A stretch of 64,000 nucleotides of DNA, taken from Morganella morganii H1r (GTDB taxonomy: Bacteria > Pseudomonadota > Gammaproteobacteria > Enterobacterales > Enterobacteriaceae). Shown piece after piece: positions 37,045 through 47,419 of the stretch. The stretch is taken from NCBI RefSeq assembly GCF_000633515.1, contig NZ_AYMP01000026.1:1-64000 (forward strand), in the 5' to 3' direction. Within the stretch, counting starts at the first letter, position 1. Each line of letters begins with the position of its first letter. Position numbers and translations under genes: made by a program. Under the pieces are notes generated by a model that had not been told where the DNA came from, did no database searches, and saw only the letters and a list, made by a program, of their open reading frames with translations.

Positions 37045-37237
37045 ACGACACCCCAAGTTCAAAAATAGATGAATAATTCACAATTTGTTGAATATTAGGA
37101 ATTTAATTCAATATTGTGACGCCCTGATTTGTTATGCAAATTATACGGGGCTTCGCGGGAAATTAGGTTGTTAAATTGACCCGAAAAAACTATTCTTAGC
37201 AATATTATTGCTCGGAAACTGTCAGGTGGTAATTTAA

Positions 37238-37702
37238 ATGTCAATTGAACTGGATAAGATGGATCGGCGGATTCTGGACCAGCTGCAACGTAACGGCAGA
37301 ATGCAGAATGTGGAGCTGGCCCGCGAAGTGGGGCTCTCGCCGTCACCCTGCCTGAGGCGGGTACGTCGTCTGGAGGAAACCGGCGTTATCAGGCGCTATG
37401 CGGCGATTCTGGACGGCAGCAAGATAGGCGCGGGGCTGATGCTCTATGCCCGTATCTGGTTTAAGGGACAGGACGCACAGACGATCAATGATTTTGTTGC
37501 GGCGATTAATGAAATGCCGGAGATAGTGGAGTGTCACCTGATGGCCGGTGAATGTGATGCCATGATCCGCATTGTGACCAAAGACCTGACCTCATACCGG
37601 CGTTTCCATGCCGACCACCTGACACAAATACCCAGTATTCAAAGCGTTAAGACGGAAGTTCCGATGGAAACCCTGAAGGTGACACATGCGTTACCCCTGT
37701 AA
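37238..37702 (+). CDS. Lrp/AsnC family transcriptional regulator
   Basis: 154 residues. The helix-turn-helix (LDKMDRRILDQLQRNGRMQN, ELAREVGLSPSPCLRRVRRL) is followed by the RAM ligand domain (about 65-150; EIVECHLMAGECDAMIRIVT). It is divergent from the LysE exporter across a 190-bp AT-rich gap, and probably senses the exported amino acid and activates the exporter. Confidence 0.92.
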   Translation: MSIELDKMDRRILDQLQRNGRMQNVELAREVGLSPSPCLRRVRRLEETGVIRRYAAILDGSKIGAGLMLYARIWFKGQDAQTINDFVAAINEMPEIVECHLMAGECDAMIRIVTKDLTSYRRFHADHLTQIPSIQSVKTEVPMETLKVTHALPL

Positions 37703-37810
37703 ACTGTGAGGGTTATCACGAAACGCAACAGAATTGTGCAGTCAGGCAGGTTATAAGCAACAGGATTGCGCAGTGATTTTGTGATGAGAGTCAAATCAGA
37801 GGCAAAGAAA

Positions 37811-37834
37811 AAGGCGCGTTAAAAAACGCGCCTC
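37811..37834 (-). terminator. Sugar operon terminator
   Basis: AGGCGCGTT/AACGCGCCT, followed on the minus strand by TTTTTCTTT. It lies about 20 nt past the kinase stop. Confidence 0.85.
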
Positions 37835-37853
37835 TGCGGATAAAACCAGAATA

Positions 37854-39488
37854 TTATACTTCCGACATCAGTTGCCGGTAACGCTGGTCATCATGATACA
37901 ACTGATGGAATACACGGTATTTGGCATCATAAAACTGCTTGATGCTCTCCGTCTGCGGTGTCACGGTTTTGCTGATCCGGCTCATCGCCTGCATCGCTTC
38001 CGGGATAGAGGCATAAAAGCCCGCAGCCACAGAGCCGAGCATGGCCGATCCCAGCAGAACCGCTTCGCTCTCTTCCGGCAGCAGCATGGCGCAGCCGGTG
38101 GCGTTGGCGTGTTCCTGAATAAAGATCGGGTTCTTGGTGCCGCCGCCGCAACCCATGATGGTATCAATGGCATATCCGGCTTTATTCATCTCTTCAATGA
38201 TGTGACGGGTGCCCAGCGCAATCGCCTGAATGGTCGCCAGATAAATCAGCGCAAGATCATCGAGGGTCTGGGTCATACGCAGACCGGTCACCACACCGCG
38301 CAGGTTCGGGTTTGCCCGTGGTGAGCGGTTACCGTGGAAATAAGGCAGCACATGGATATGCCGTGTCAGCAGGGCGATATCCTCTTTTGAACCCGCCAGC
38401 GACAGAAGACGGTCATTGAGGAGCTGATACACCGTTTGCTGATTCTGTTCAGCCAGCTTTTTCGCATCATTGTACTGCGGGTGTGACGTGATCATATGGT
38501 CGATCAGCGCACCGGTTGCGGATTGTCCGCCCTCATTGAGCCAGTAACCCGGAATCATGGCACTGTAATAGGCCCCCCAGATCCCGTCGATAAAGCGGGC
38601 ATTTTGGGATACCGCCATATGACAGGACGAGGTACCGCCGATCAGCGCCAGCCGGGTGTTGAAATCCGGTTGTGCGCCGGTGGCATCGGCGGCACCCAGC
38701 ACACCGATCCCCCCGGCATGGGCATCAATAATCGAGGTGGCCACCGGCGTGCCCGGGATCAGCCCCAAATCTGCCGCTGCATTCGGCGTCAGGCCGTTAC
38801 CGACCGGCTCACCCATCGGGCGGATCTCACGACCGATAATCTGCGCATCGTTTTCCAGCAGATCGTCCAGACCAATCTGGCGGAAGAAATGGGTGTCCCA
38901 GCGATCTTCATGGCCGAGATAGGTCCATTTACACACAGTGGAGCAGAGTGACCGGCTGTTGGTGTAAGTTGCTTTCCAGGTCAGAAAATCGGGCAAATCA
39001 AAGAAATAGCCCGCTTTCGCCCAGGTGGTCGGCATGTTCTGCTTCAGCCATAACAGTTTCGGCGTTTCCATCTCCGGCGAGATACGGTTGCCGACATACG
39101 CCAGCACCGGGTGTTTGGTGTCATTGATCCGCTGCGCCTGGCTGATAGCCCGGTGATCCATCCACATAATAATGTTCTGTTCGCTGCGCCCGGTCGGGCT
39201 GACGGTCAGCGGCTGACCCTGTTTATCCAGCACCACCAGGGAGCAGGTGGCATCAAAACCGAGGCCTTTGACCTGAATCGGATCGATACGCGCCTGTGCC
39301 ACCGCATCTTTTACCGCGAGACACACACTGCGCCAGATATCATCAGAGGATTGTTCAACATAATCCGCCTGTGGCTTGAACTGACGGATATCCCGCTTTG
39401 CTTCGCCTTTCTTGCGTCCGGCTGCATCAAAAACCCCGGCCCGGGCGCTGCCGCTCCCGACATCCACACCAATAAAATAGACACTCAT
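37854..39488 (-). CDS. FGGY-family pentulose kinase (D-ribulokinase-like)
   Basis: 544 residues from the ATG seven bases after GGAG. It starts [20 protein letters not shown] (ATP phosphate site). [32 protein letters not shown] and the C-terminal [14 protein letters not shown] follow. These resemble the YpCarbK/FGGY D-ribulokinase branch rather than LsrK or XylB. It probably phosphorylates the sugar brought in by the ABC importer encoded in the same operon. The exact substrate is not proven. Confidence 0.85.
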   Translation of the reverse strand: MSVYFIGVDVGSGSARAGVFDAAGRKKGEAKRDIRQFKPQADYVEQSSDDIWRSVCLAVKDAVAQARIDPIQVKGLGFDATCSLVVLDKQGQPLTVSPTGRSEQNIIMWMDHRAISQAQRINDTKHPVLAYVGNRISPEMETPKLLWLKQNMPTTWAKAGYFFDLPDFLTWKATYTNSRSLCSTVCKWTYLGHEDRWDTHFFRQIGLDDLLENDAQIIGREIRPMGEPVGNGLTPNAAADLGLIPGTPVATSIIDAHAGGIGVLGAADATGAQPDFNTRLALIGGTSSCHMAVSQNARFIDGIWGAYYSAMIPGYWLNEGGQSATGALIDHMITSHPQYNDAKKLAEQNQQTVYQLLNDRLLSLAGSKEDIALLTRHIHVLPYFHGNRSPRANPNLRGVVTGLRMTQTLDDLALIYLATIQAIALGTRHIIEEMNKAGYAIDTIMGCGGGTKNPIFIQEHANATGCAMLLPEESEAVLLGSAMLGSVAAGFYASIPEAMQAMSRISKTVTPQTESIKQFYDAKYRVFHQLYHDDQRYRQLMSEV

Positions 39489-39499
39489 AATCCGCTCCC

Positions 39500-40450
39500 T
39501 TATGACCGGGCTTTCTGCAATGCAATAAATAAGATAAGAATACCGCCCCACAGCGCCATGATGAGGTAACTGCTGACACCCAGCAGGTTCAGGCCGCTTT
39601 CCAGCATCTGTAAGACAAACAGGGCCAGAACAATACCGATAATGCGCCCGAAACCACCGTCCGGGTTCACGCCGCCGAGCACGGAAGCCAGAATGGCGAT
39701 CAGCAGATAAGATTCTCCGTATCCCGCTTTGGCGGAGTTAAACTTAGCCATCATAATAATCGCGGCCACCCAGCACAGGACAGACGAAATCACATACACC
39801 GCCATGATGGTTTTCTGCGTGTTCAGGCCGGAAAAGCGTGTTGCTTTCTCATTAGAACCCATCAGATAAACGGTACGGCCAAGCGGTGTATATTCCAGTA
39901 ATCCCCACAGCAGGAATGCAAACAGCAGGAACAGGATCAGCGGCATCGGAATACCGAGCAGTGTGCCGTTACCCAGCCACAGCAGTGACGGCGGGAAACC
40001 GGAGATCACGGTACCGCCGGAAATCAGCACATTCAGGCCGTTGATTAATGTCATCATCCCGAGGGTGGCGAGGATCGGAGACACCCCGACAAAGGCAATC
40101 AGAAAACCGTTGATCAGCCCGATAATCACGGCGGTGACCAGCCCGGCCAGCAGGGCAGGCAGTAACATTGCGCCATCACCCGGGCTCATGGCCATCACAC
40201 TCGCCATCACCAGCCCACAGGCATTGGTGGTCGCGATAATGGACAGGTTGATCCCGCCGGTCAGCATACAGACAGACATCGCCAGTGCCAGCATACCGAG
40301 CAGCGGCATCTGGGAGGTCATAGACTGGAAGTTGGAGACAGAGAAAAACGCGCCTGCATTAAACATCCCCTGCAACAGCAGGATAGCGGCCATAATCACC
40401 AGCAGGTAAATAATGTTGCGGTCACTCCGCAGATTCAGCATTGACATCAT
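39500..40450 (-). CDS. Sugar ABC transporter permease (second)
   Basis: 316 residues of the RbsC/AraH-type BPD_transp_2 family, eight to ten helices. Typical segments are [20 protein letters not shown] and [16 protein letters not shown]. Its start overlaps the stop of the first permease (ATGA). It forms the membrane channel as a heterodimer with the other permease, as in LsrCD-like systems. Confidence 0.9.
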   Translation of the reverse strand: MMSMLNLRSDRNIIYLLVIMAAILLLQGMFNAGAFFSVSNFQSMTSQMPLLGMLALAMSVCMLTGGINLSIIATTNACGLVMASVMAMSPGDGAMLLPALLAGLVTAVIIGLINGFLIAFVGVSPILATLGMMTLINGLNVLISGGTVISGFPPSLLWLGNGTLLGIPMPLILFLLFAFLLWGLLEYTPLGRTVYLMGSNEKATRFSGLNTQKTIMAVYVISSVLCWVAAIIMMAKFNSAKAGYGESYLLIAILASVLGGVNPDGGFGRIIGIVLALFVLQMLESGLNLLGVSSYLIMALWGGILILFIALQKARS

Positions 40451-41442
40451 GACAGATGACCTCCCGCAGCGGCACGGCGTTTTTCGTTATACGCGGTGAA
40501 ACTGATACTGATAACAATGATAAGCCCGGTCAGCACGGTGTGCCAGTAGGACGGAACACCGGCCAGGGTCAGGCCGTTTTTGACAATCGCCAGCAGGGCA
40601 ACCCCGAGGATAACCCCGGTCAGCGTGCCTTTGCCGCCGGTCATGCTGACACCGCCTAATACCACGGCGGCCAGCACCGTCAGTTCAAAGCCCATCAGGG
40701 CATTTGGTGCAACGGACTGGGTGATTTGTGTCTGTACCACAGAGGCAATGCCTGCCAGGGCACCCATATAGCCGTAAACAAACAGCATCACGCCGAGAAT
40801 ACTGATACCCACACGCTTCGCGGCATCCGCATTACCGCCGACCGCATAAATCTGACGGCCGACACGGGTTTTGCTCATCAGAAAACCGGTGAAAATAATC
40901 ACGGCAATCAGGGTCAGGATCGGCAGGGAAAGGCCGTAGTCATAGCCGTCGCTGCCGGTAAATGACATCACCTCGACACCATCCATAAACCACTCCGGAA
41001 AGCCGTACAGCCATTCGCCGTTGGTGAAATAGATCAGCAGGCCGAAAAAGACGTTCAGAGTGGAAATGGTAATAATAATAGACGGCACTTTCAGGCGGTA
41101 GATCAGCAGGGCGTTGATCAGCCCCAGCAGCAGACCCACCACCGCCGCGATAGCAAAGGCGATAAAGAAGTTACCGCCCTGTGACAGCACATACGTTGCC
41201 ATCACATACTGTGCGGTGGCCGCCGTGGCCGGGAAGGAGATATCAATCCCGCCGGAGACCAGCACCACAAACAGACCACAGGCCATAATCGCCAGGATAG
41301 CGGTGCTGGTGGTCATATCAAACACATTGCCCAATGTCATAAAATCTTCATTGGTGATGCTGAGAAACACACTGAGCAGCACAATTAATACCGCCAGCCA
41401 GAACTCATGATGTGCAAACAGATGACGACATGACTTAAGCAT
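40447..41442 (-). CDS. Sugar ABC transporter permease (first)
   Basis: 331 residues of the same RbsC-like permease family. Diagnostic stretches are VVLVSGGIDISFPATAATAQ and ELTVLAAVVLGGVSMTGGKG. Both neighbours overlap it: 8 nt with the ATPase gene, 4 nt with the second permease. The two permeases are clearly different proteins, so the pore is heteromeric. Confidence 0.9.
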   Translation of the reverse strand: MLKSCRHLFAHHEFWLAVLIVLLSVFLSITNEDFMTLGNVFDMTTSTAILAIMACGLFVVLVSGGIDISFPATAATAQYVMATYVLSQGGNFFIAFAIAAVVGLLLGLINALLIYRLKVPSIIITISTLNVFFGLLIYFTNGEWLYGFPEWFMDGVEVMSFTGSDGYDYGLSLPILTLIAVIIFTGFLMSKTRVGRQIYAVGGNADAAKRVGISILGVMLFVYGYMGALAGIASVVQTQITQSVAPNALMGFELTVLAAVVLGGVSMTGGKGTLTGVILGVALLAIVKNGLTLAGVPSYWHTVLTGLIIVISISFTAYNEKRRAAAGGHLS

Positions 41443-42928
41443 TAACCGCCTCCGTAATTGCCTGCTCCGTTGTGGTTAACGGATTGAACTCATGGGTAAA
41501 ACGACCTTCTTTCATCACAATGACCCGGTGACTGTTATAGAATACTTCAGGAATTTCATCACTGATCATCAGAATCGCCATGCCTTCGGCGGCCAGCATT
41601 CTGATGATCTGATAAATACTCTCTTTATTGGCGACATCCACGCCGACCGTCGGGGAATCGAGGATCAGAATATCCGGTTTCGCCGCTATCCACTTGGCGA
41701 TCGCAATACGCTGGGCGTTCCCGCCGGACAGGCTGGTGACCGGCAGCGCCGGATCGGACACTTTTATCTGCAGTGCCTCAATCAGTCCGCTGACCAGTTC
41801 ATGTGCCCGGGTGTGATCGAGCATTCCGCCTTTGCGGGTCAGACGCGGCAGCATCACGGAGGTGGTGTTGTCGTGAATGGACTGCGCCATCACCAGTCCC
41901 GTGCTCATGCGGTCTTCCGACACATAGCCGATGCCGTGATTAATCGCATCCCGGTTGGAGTGGAGTGTTACCGGTGAACCGTTGATCAGCAGGGTGCCGC
42001 TGTCAGGTTTCGTCATGCCGAACAGTGACAGACACAACTCTGTGCGTCCGGAACCGAGCAGCCCGGTAATGCTGACCACTTCACCGGCATGCAGCTTCAG
42101 GTCAATATCATAAAATTGATGTTGCTTTGTCAGTTTCTCTGCGCTGAGACGTAAGAGTCCCCCGGTGTTGTACGCAGAAAGTGGTGTGAACTCGAAACGC
42201 TGACCCGTCATAAGATATGCCAGCTCATCACTGTTCATCTTATCCGCATCATACGTTCCGATCAGTTTTCCGTCACGGATCACGGAGATCCGGTCGGAAA
42301 TTTCCATCACTTCATCCAGCTTATGGCTGACAAACACCACGGTAACGCCGTTGGCTTTCAGATCAGCGACCACGCGGATCAGCTGATTGACTTCACTGCG
42401 CGTCAGTGAGGCTGTCGGTTCATCCATAATCACCAGCCGGGCGTCATTTGCCATCGCGCGGCAGATAGCGACCAGCTGACATTCAGCAATGGAAAGTTGT
42501 TCAACACGTTTATGCAGGGGCAGGGACAAGCCAATACGGCTGATAATTTCCTGCGCCTGTTTCATCTGGCGGCGGCGGTCAGCCAGCCCTTTGTACCACT
42601 TAACATGTTCCTGAATCACAATGTTTTCAGCAACGGTCAGGTTGGGAAAAAGCGAGAGATCCTGGTAAATCACCTGGATACCCTGCTCAATAGATTGCTG
42701 CGGGGTTAACCTGTTGTAGCTCTGCCCGTTAATAATAATTTCTGCGCCCTTTTCCGGCGGATGAACACCGGAGATCACCTTGAATAAGGTACTTTTGCCG
42801 CAGCCATTCTTACCGGCGAGACAATGAACCTCACCCCGGTTAAACGTCAGATTTATATTATCGAGTGCAATGACGGAGCCGAAGTGTTTGGAAACCTGTT
42901 TTAAGGTAATCAGTGCGTCTTTTGACAT
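41435..42928 (-). CDS. Sugar ABC transporter ATP-binding protein (RbsA/LsrA type)
   Basis: About 497 residues with two fused ATPase domains. First domain: Walker A GKNGCGKSTLF, LSIAECQLVAICRAMA, Walker B LVIMDEPTASL. The second domain is the usual degenerate half: LLGSGRTELCLSLFG, SGGNAQRIAIAKWIAAKPDI, LILDSPTVGVDV. The start at 42928 (MSKDALI) or 42940 is open; neither has a strong ribosome site. It energises import. Confidence 0.92.
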   Translation of the reverse strand: MSKDALITLKQVSKHFGSVIALDNINLTFNRGEVHCLAGKNGCGKSTLFKVISGVHPPEKGAEIIINGQSYNRLTPQQSIEQGIQVIYQDLSLFPNLTVAENIVIQEHVKWYKGLADRRRQMKQAQEIISRIGLSLPLHKRVEQLSIAECQLVAICRAMANDARLVIMDEPTASLTRSEVNQLIRVVADLKANGVTVVFVSHKLDEVMEISDRISVIRDGKLIGTYDADKMNSDELAYLMTGQRFEFTPLSAYNTGGLLRLSAEKLTKQHQFYDIDLKLHAGEVVSITGLLGSGRTELCLSLFGMTKPDSGTLLINGSPVTLHSNRDAINHGIGYVSEDRMSTGLVMAQSIHDNTTSVMLPRLTRKGGMLDHTRAHELVSGLIEALQIKVSDPALPVTSLSGGNAQRIAIAKWIAAKPDILILDSPTVGVDVANKESIYQIIRMLAAEGMAILMISDEIPEVFYNSHRVIVMKEGRFTHEFNPLTTTEQAITEAVNA

Positions 42929-42944
42929 ATACCAGCCCATGACA

Positions 42945-42964
42945 GGGCAGCACGGATGCTGCCC
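42945..42964 (-). other. Hairpin between binding protein and ATPase genes
   Basis: GGGCAGCA/TGCTGCCC with a 4-nt loop lies between the binding-protein stop and the ATPase start, without a T-run on the coding strand. Such stems commonly protect binding-protein mRNA so that it is made in excess over the membrane parts. Confidence 0.5.
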
Positions 42965-42988
42965 TTTTTAACAAAAAATAAAGAAGGA

Positions 42989-43963
42989 TCAGAAACCGAG
43001 CGAGGTGGCGTTATTGCTGTCAACTTCCAGGATTTTATTGAATTTAATCACCTGTTTCTGAGTATCAATTTCAGCTTTACCCAGATCTTTGACTTCCACA
43101 CCGTCAGTCACTTTTTTGCCGTCCAGCATATCTTTGGAGACCGACACCAGCGCGTAACCCGCATCAGCCGGGTTCCACAGGAAACCTTTCTTGATTTCGC
43201 CGCCTTTCAGATACGGTGCCGCCTGAGCCGGCATCAGGATACCTGCGGTGCTGATTTTGTTTTTCGCACGTTTTTTCTTGATGGCCTCACCGGCACCAAT
43301 CAGGCCCAGTGAACCGTAAGAAACAATTCCTTTCATTTCAGGATGGGCTTTCATCAGGTCATTGGTTGCCGCGAAAGAGGCATCAATGCTTTCCGCAACC
43401 GGCATACGGCTGGTCACTTCAAACATTTCCGGATAGGTTTTCTTCTGATACTCAACTGCCAGGTTCGCCCAGTTATTATGCAGAGGCACCGTCAGGGAAC
43501 CGACATAAATCACATAGCCGCCTTTGCCGCCCATGTTTTTCGCCAGTTCATCCATGGTCGCTTTGGCATAAGCATCGTTATCGATAGTTTCGATATCCCA
43601 GTCAGCGTTATGGCCGTCCGGTGCTTCGTGAGTCAGCACAACGATGCCTTGTTCGCGGGCTTTCTTAAAGACCGGCTCAAGAACGGTCACATCGTTCGGC
43701 ACAACGGTAATCGCATCGACTTTCTTGGCAATCAGGTCTTCAATGATTTTTACCTGCTGAGCCGGATCCGGCGTGGAAGGCCCGACCTGATATGCATTCA
43801 CGCCCAGATCTTTTGCCGCCTGCTGAACCCCTTTATCCATCTGGTTAAACCACGGAATCCCGGAGACTTTGACAACGTTGACGATTTCGTATTCTTTTGC
43901 CATGACGCTGGCAGAGAAAAGCGCAACAGATAATGCAGCGACTTTAAAAAATGATTTCTTCAT
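42989..43963 (-). CDS. Periplasmic sugar-binding protein (RhaS/LsrB-like)
   Basis: 324 residues. The signal peptide ends SASVMA-KEYE. The mature protein is a type I periplasmic binding fold: VNVVKVSGIPWFNQMDKGVQ, PSTPDPAQQVKIIEDLIAKK and WNPADAGYALVSVSKDMLDG. It groups by pattern with autoinducer-2/rhamnose-type binding proteins, which also include pentose and pentitol binders. It is the first gene of the operon. With a D-ribulokinase-like enzyme encoded downstream, a pentulose or pentitol ligand is a reasonable guess. Confidence 0.88.
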   Translation of the reverse strand: MKKSFFKVAALSVALFSASVMAKEYEIVNVVKVSGIPWFNQMDKGVQQAAKDLGVNAYQVGPSTPDPAQQVKIIEDLIAKKVDAITVVPNDVTVLEPVFKKAREQGIVVLTHEAPDGHNADWDIETIDNDAYAKATMDELAKNMGGKGGYVIYVGSLTVPLHNNWANLAVEYQKKTYPEMFEVTSRMPVAESIDASFAATNDLMKAHPEMKGIVSYGSLGLIGAGEAIKKKRAKNKISTAGILMPAQAAPYLKGGEIKKGFLWNPADAGYALVSVSKDMLDGKKVTDGVEVKDLGKAEIDTQKQVIKFNKILEVDSNNATSLGF

Positions 43964-44522
43964 CGGTAATAACCCTTTTTATATGGATACAGAGAGTGTT
44001 GCAGGGAGACCAAATAGAAGCCTGACTATAGGAGCAGGGATGATAAAAAGGGGAGGGAGAACTGAAAAATGTGATCTGCGCCCATTATTGATATGATTAT
44101 GTTATTAATTTGATGCAAAAACGTTTCTTTTGACATTTTGTGTAATAAAATTACATGAAACTATATCAATGAAACATAAAATTAACAAAATAACCTATAA
44201 ACAAGAACAATTTATGCATTTTATCATTGCCATCCGGAAAGTATTTTTATTGACATTTGTAAAAATACTTATGACTTACGATAAAATCGCGCTGAACCGA
44301 TTGTTTCTGGTGTAACAATGAATTGATTTTCATTTTTATGTGAGTTACATCACAAAATAAAATCCACAGATGTTGTTGATTTTGAAATAAAAAAACACAA
44401 ACAACAGGCGTTAATTACTTATTATTTGATTTTACAGCAATTTTCGCCCGAGGTTATTGAAACGTATCACAGAATAAAACTGAATTCCTGTGGTTTCACA
44501 ATCGTGCGGAATGTGATGTTAA
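43964..44522. other. 559-bp regulatory gap upstream of the sugar operon
   Basis: Very AT-rich. It contains the consensus CRP site at 44339-44354 and presumably the promoter of the sugar operon, plus the 3' flank of the TrkH gene. A 61-codon plus-strand open frame at 44130-44315 has no ribosome site and is not called. No repressor operator was recognised and no regulator gene is adjacent. Confidence 0.5.
44339..44354. promoter_or_regulatory. CRP-cAMP binding site
   Basis: TGTGAGTTACATCACA is an exact TGTGA-N6-TCACA palindrome. It lies 376 bp upstream of the binding-protein ATG, so if it serves the sugar operon the transcript has a long leader. It also lies about 170 bp beyond the TrkH stop. 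Confidence 0.75.
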
Positions 44523-45989
44523 CTACGGCCAGTTACGCCAGAAACTGACCGATAACAACACCAACAGAGTATATATCTCCAGACGGCCTAATAACATGGC
44601 AAAACAGAGCAGGTATTTTGCCGCCGGGGAGATCTCCCCGAAGCCCGGCGCGGTTAATCCGAATCCCAGTCCCATATTATTAATACAGGCGGTGACACTG
44701 GCAAATGAGGTCATTAAATCGTACCCCATCAGATTAAGGCACCAGATGAAAAAGCAGGTACAAATAACATAAAGGAAGAAAAAGCTCAGGACGGAATTAA
44801 TCAGCCGGTGCTGCACAACGGTATCACCGACTTTAATCAGGGTTTGAGCTTTCGGGTGGATCAGGGAATAGACTTCCCGCCAGCTCTGTTTGGAGAGAAT
44901 TAAAAACCGGATCGCTTTTATACCGCCGCAGGTGGAGCCGACACAACCACCGAAAAAACTGGCAAATAATAAGAGAACAATAATATGAGACGGCCACTGC
45001 GCATAATCACCGGTGGCAAGCCCGTTATCTGTCAGCATGGAACTGGTGAGAAAAAAAGCATGGACAAAGGATTCTTCGGCGGACGAATACATATTTGCCC
45101 GCCACACTTCAAAAAAGACCAGCGCAATAATAAAGGCGGCCACGGCGAAATAGAAACGTAATTCTGTGTTACTGAATAAGGGTTTCAGGCTGCGTTTTGC
45201 CAGGGCCACAAAATAGAGGGTAAAGTTGACGGCAGATAATAAAGAAAAAGCCCCCGCCACTAACTCAATCGCGGCGCTGTTAAAATAGCCGATACTCTCA
45301 CTGTAAGTGGAAAACCCGCCGAGAGAGACGGTAGACAGCCCGTGGCATAAGGCATCAAACCAGGTCATTCCGGCCAGTTTAAAGGCAACGGTGCAGCAAA
45401 ATCCCAGTAATAAATAGGTGAACCATAAATTACGGGCCGAGCTGGCTAAGCGGGGCGTTAATTTCTCATCTTTAAACGGGCCGGGCATTTCGGACTGATA
45501 TAAACGCATCCCCCCGATACCCAGCAGCGGAAATATCGCCACCGCCAGGACAATAACCCCCAGACCGCCGATAAAATTAAGCTGGGCGCGGTAATATAAA
45601 ACCGAGCGGGGCAAATCGGTGACATTGTGAAATACCGATGCGCCGGTGGTGGTGATACCGGAAACCCCTTCAAATAAAGCATCCTCAAAGGCCATATTCA
45701 AATGATCATCCAGCCAGAACGGCATGGCGCTGATAACAGAAAATAACAGCCAGAATACCGCAATCACCAGAAAGCCGTCCCGTGTCTGTAATTGCAGCCC
45801 GGTGGTTTTACTGCGGTACCAGCACACTAACCCGGCCGGAAAGAAAATCAGAAAACTGCCGGCAAACGCGAAAAAACTCTGCTCCTGCGCAATCAGCGCA
45901 ACCAGCATCGGCAATAACAGCGTCAGGCTGTAAATCACTATCAAAAAACTGCTCAGATGGATAATGACTCGGGAACGGGTTGATATCAC
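44523..45989 (-). CDS. TrkH/TrkG-family potassium uptake protein
   Basis: 488 residues, about ten or more helices. The four selectivity-filter loops of the family are visible: GVSGITTTGASV, GLSTVSLGGFSTYS, SSMLTDNGLATGDY and TACINNMGLGFG. It mediates K+ entry with a TrkA-type regulator. No trkA or trkI partner lies nearby, so it is likely an additional TrkG/TrkH paralogue. Downstream is the sugar operon control region. Confidence 0.92.
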   Translation of the reverse strand: MISTRSRVIIHLSSFLIVIYSLTLLLPMLVALIAQEQSFFAFAGSFLIFFPAGLVCWYRSKTTGLQLQTRDGFLVIAVFWLLFSVISAMPFWLDDHLNMAFEDALFEGVSGITTTGASVFHNVTDLPRSVLYYRAQLNFIGGLGVIVLAVAIFPLLGIGGMRLYQSEMPGPFKDEKLTPRLASSARNLWFTYLLLGFCCTVAFKLAGMTWFDALCHGLSTVSLGGFSTYSESIGYFNSAAIELVAGAFSLLSAVNFTLYFVALAKRSLKPLFSNTELRFYFAVAAFIIALVFFEVWRANMYSSAEESFVHAFFLTSSMLTDNGLATGDYAQWPSHIIVLLLFASFFGGCVGSTCGGIKAIRFLILSKQSWREVYSLIHPKAQTLIKVGDTVVQHRLINSVLSFFFLYVICTCFFIWCLNLMGYDLMTSFASVTACINNMGLGFGLTAPGFGEISPAAKYLLCFAMLLGRLEIYTLLVLLSVSFWRNWP

Positions 45990-46100
45990 AGAGCGACCAC
46001 CGGTTTTTCCAAAATAAATAGCAGATAATACTTGGTTCCTGATAGTGAACTGATCGCGGCCGGTTGTAAATTGTTTTCAGCTGATAATCAGCAGGTTGTC

Positions 46101-47321
46101 TTACTCGGCGATAGTAAGTGTAGCCCGCCAGAAGAGTAATGCCAGCAAACTGACGGATGCGCCCAGCAGGCAGACACCGTTCCAGCCCGCATATGCATAC
46201 ATCATAGTGGCACTGATTGCGCCGAGGCCACTTCCGGCGGCATAAAACATCATATAAAGGCCGGTCAGACGACTGTGAGCTTCAGATCCTGTCCGGAAAA
46301 TCATACTCTGACTGGTGACATGCAAAGACTGACCGCCTGCATCCAGCAACACAATTCCGGCGATCAGCGCCCACAATGACCAGTCCATAAATGAAATGGG
46401 CAGCCAGGCGGCAATCAGCAGTATCAGCGCGATAAAACTGGTGCGCTGCCCGTATCCCCGATCTGCCTGCTTTCCGGCGTTTGAGGCGGCAATGGCACCG
46501 ATTGCACCGGCGGGACCAAAAGCCCCGATAGCGGTGTGAGAAAAAGAATAGGGCGCAGCGCTCAGCGGAATGACAAGGGCACTCCAGAATATATTGAATG
46601 CCGCAAACATCAGGAATGAGAGGATCCCTCTGATTTGCAGTACTTTTTGCTCTTTCAGTAATGAGACCATTGAGACCATCAGTTGCCGGTAACTCCCGGT
46701 GGTCTGCGTAACTGCCATGCGGGGCAGGTGTTTTCGCAGAGGCAGTAAAATAAGCAGCATCATGATTGCAGAGCTGATATACACACCGCGCCAACCGGCC
46801 AAATCACTGACTGCACCGGAAAACACTCTCGCCAGTAACAACCCGGTAAAGACGCCGCCCTGTGCGGCACCGACCACACGCCCCTGCTCACCCGGTCCCG
46901 CAACACCGGCAGCATAAGCGATAAGCCCCTGCGTCATTGCGGTGCCCAGCATGCCGACAGCCAGCATACCGCCGAGGAGTACGGCAGGGGTTGCCGCCAG
47001 CCCGACAATGAAAAGCGCCAGGATTAACGCTGCCAGCTGAAAGGTCATCAGATTACGGCGATCGGTTTTGTCCCCGAGCGGAACCAGCAGTAACAGTGCC
47101 AGAGCACTGCCGATTTGTGTGGCGGTAATGACACCGCCGACAGCTGCATGGCTGATGGCAAAATCACGGGCAAGTGCATCCAGCAGAGGCTGTGCATAAT
47201 AGACATTCGCCACACTCAGCCCGCTTGCCGCAGCAAACAACCAGACAAGGCTGCCGGGTAATGGCGTCCGTGTAATACCGGCATTTACAGCCGGAACGGG
47301 GACCGTACCGATGTTCTTCAT
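46101..47321 (-). CDS. MFS transporter, YnfM/drug-efflux type
   Basis: 406 residues, 12 helices. It has GSALALLLLVPLGDKTDRRN (loop 2-3 MFS motif) near residue 70 and AVGMLGTAMTQGLIAYAAGV. Substrate unknown; the family includes drug and aromatic efflux pumps. It has a good GAGGGAAT ribosome site. Divergent from an HxlR regulator, with a long inverted repeat between them that is likely the shared operator. Confidence 0.9.
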   Translation of the reverse strand: MKNIGTVPVPAVNAGITRTPLPGSLVWLFAAASGLSVANVYYAQPLLDALARDFAISHAAVGGVITATQIGSALALLLLVPLGDKTDRRNLMTFQLAALILALFIVGLAATPAVLLGGMLAVGMLGTAMTQGLIAYAAGVAGPGEQGRVVGAAQGGVFTGLLLARVFSGAVSDLAGWRGVYISSAIMMLLILLPLRKHLPRMAVTQTTGSYRQLMVSMVSLLKEQKVLQIRGILSFLMFAAFNIFWSALVIPLSAAPYSFSHTAIGAFGPAGAIGAIAASNAGKQADRGYGQRTSFIALILLIAAWLPISFMDWSLWALIAGIVLLDAGGQSLHVTSQSMIFRTGSEAHSRLTGLYMMFYAAGSGLGAISATMMYAYAGWNGVCLLGASVSLLALLFWRATLTIAE

Positions 47322-47334
47322 ATTCCCTCTTAAA

Positions 47335-47392
47335 CTGGTTGCATTTTGAAACCAGTTGAATCATAGAAAATGTAGTTTTAAAATGCAACCAG
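47335..47392. promoter_or_regulatory. Inverted-repeat operator between MFS and HxlR genes
   Basis: CTGGTTGCATTTT (47335-47347) recurs inverted at 47380-47392 as AAAATGCAACCAG, a perfect 13-bp pair separated by 32 bp. A nested AACTGGTT/AACCAGTT lies at 47333-47357. The layout suits one or two HxlR dimers controlling both divergent promoters. Confidence 0.7.
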
Positions 47393-47419
47393 AATATTCG
47401 CACAGCTAAAGGAGATATC

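Noticed and set aside
44130-44315. 61-codon plus-strand frame in the sugar operon control region
   Set aside because: AT-rich chance frame without a Shine-Dalgarno sequence, within a region better explained as regulatory DNA.
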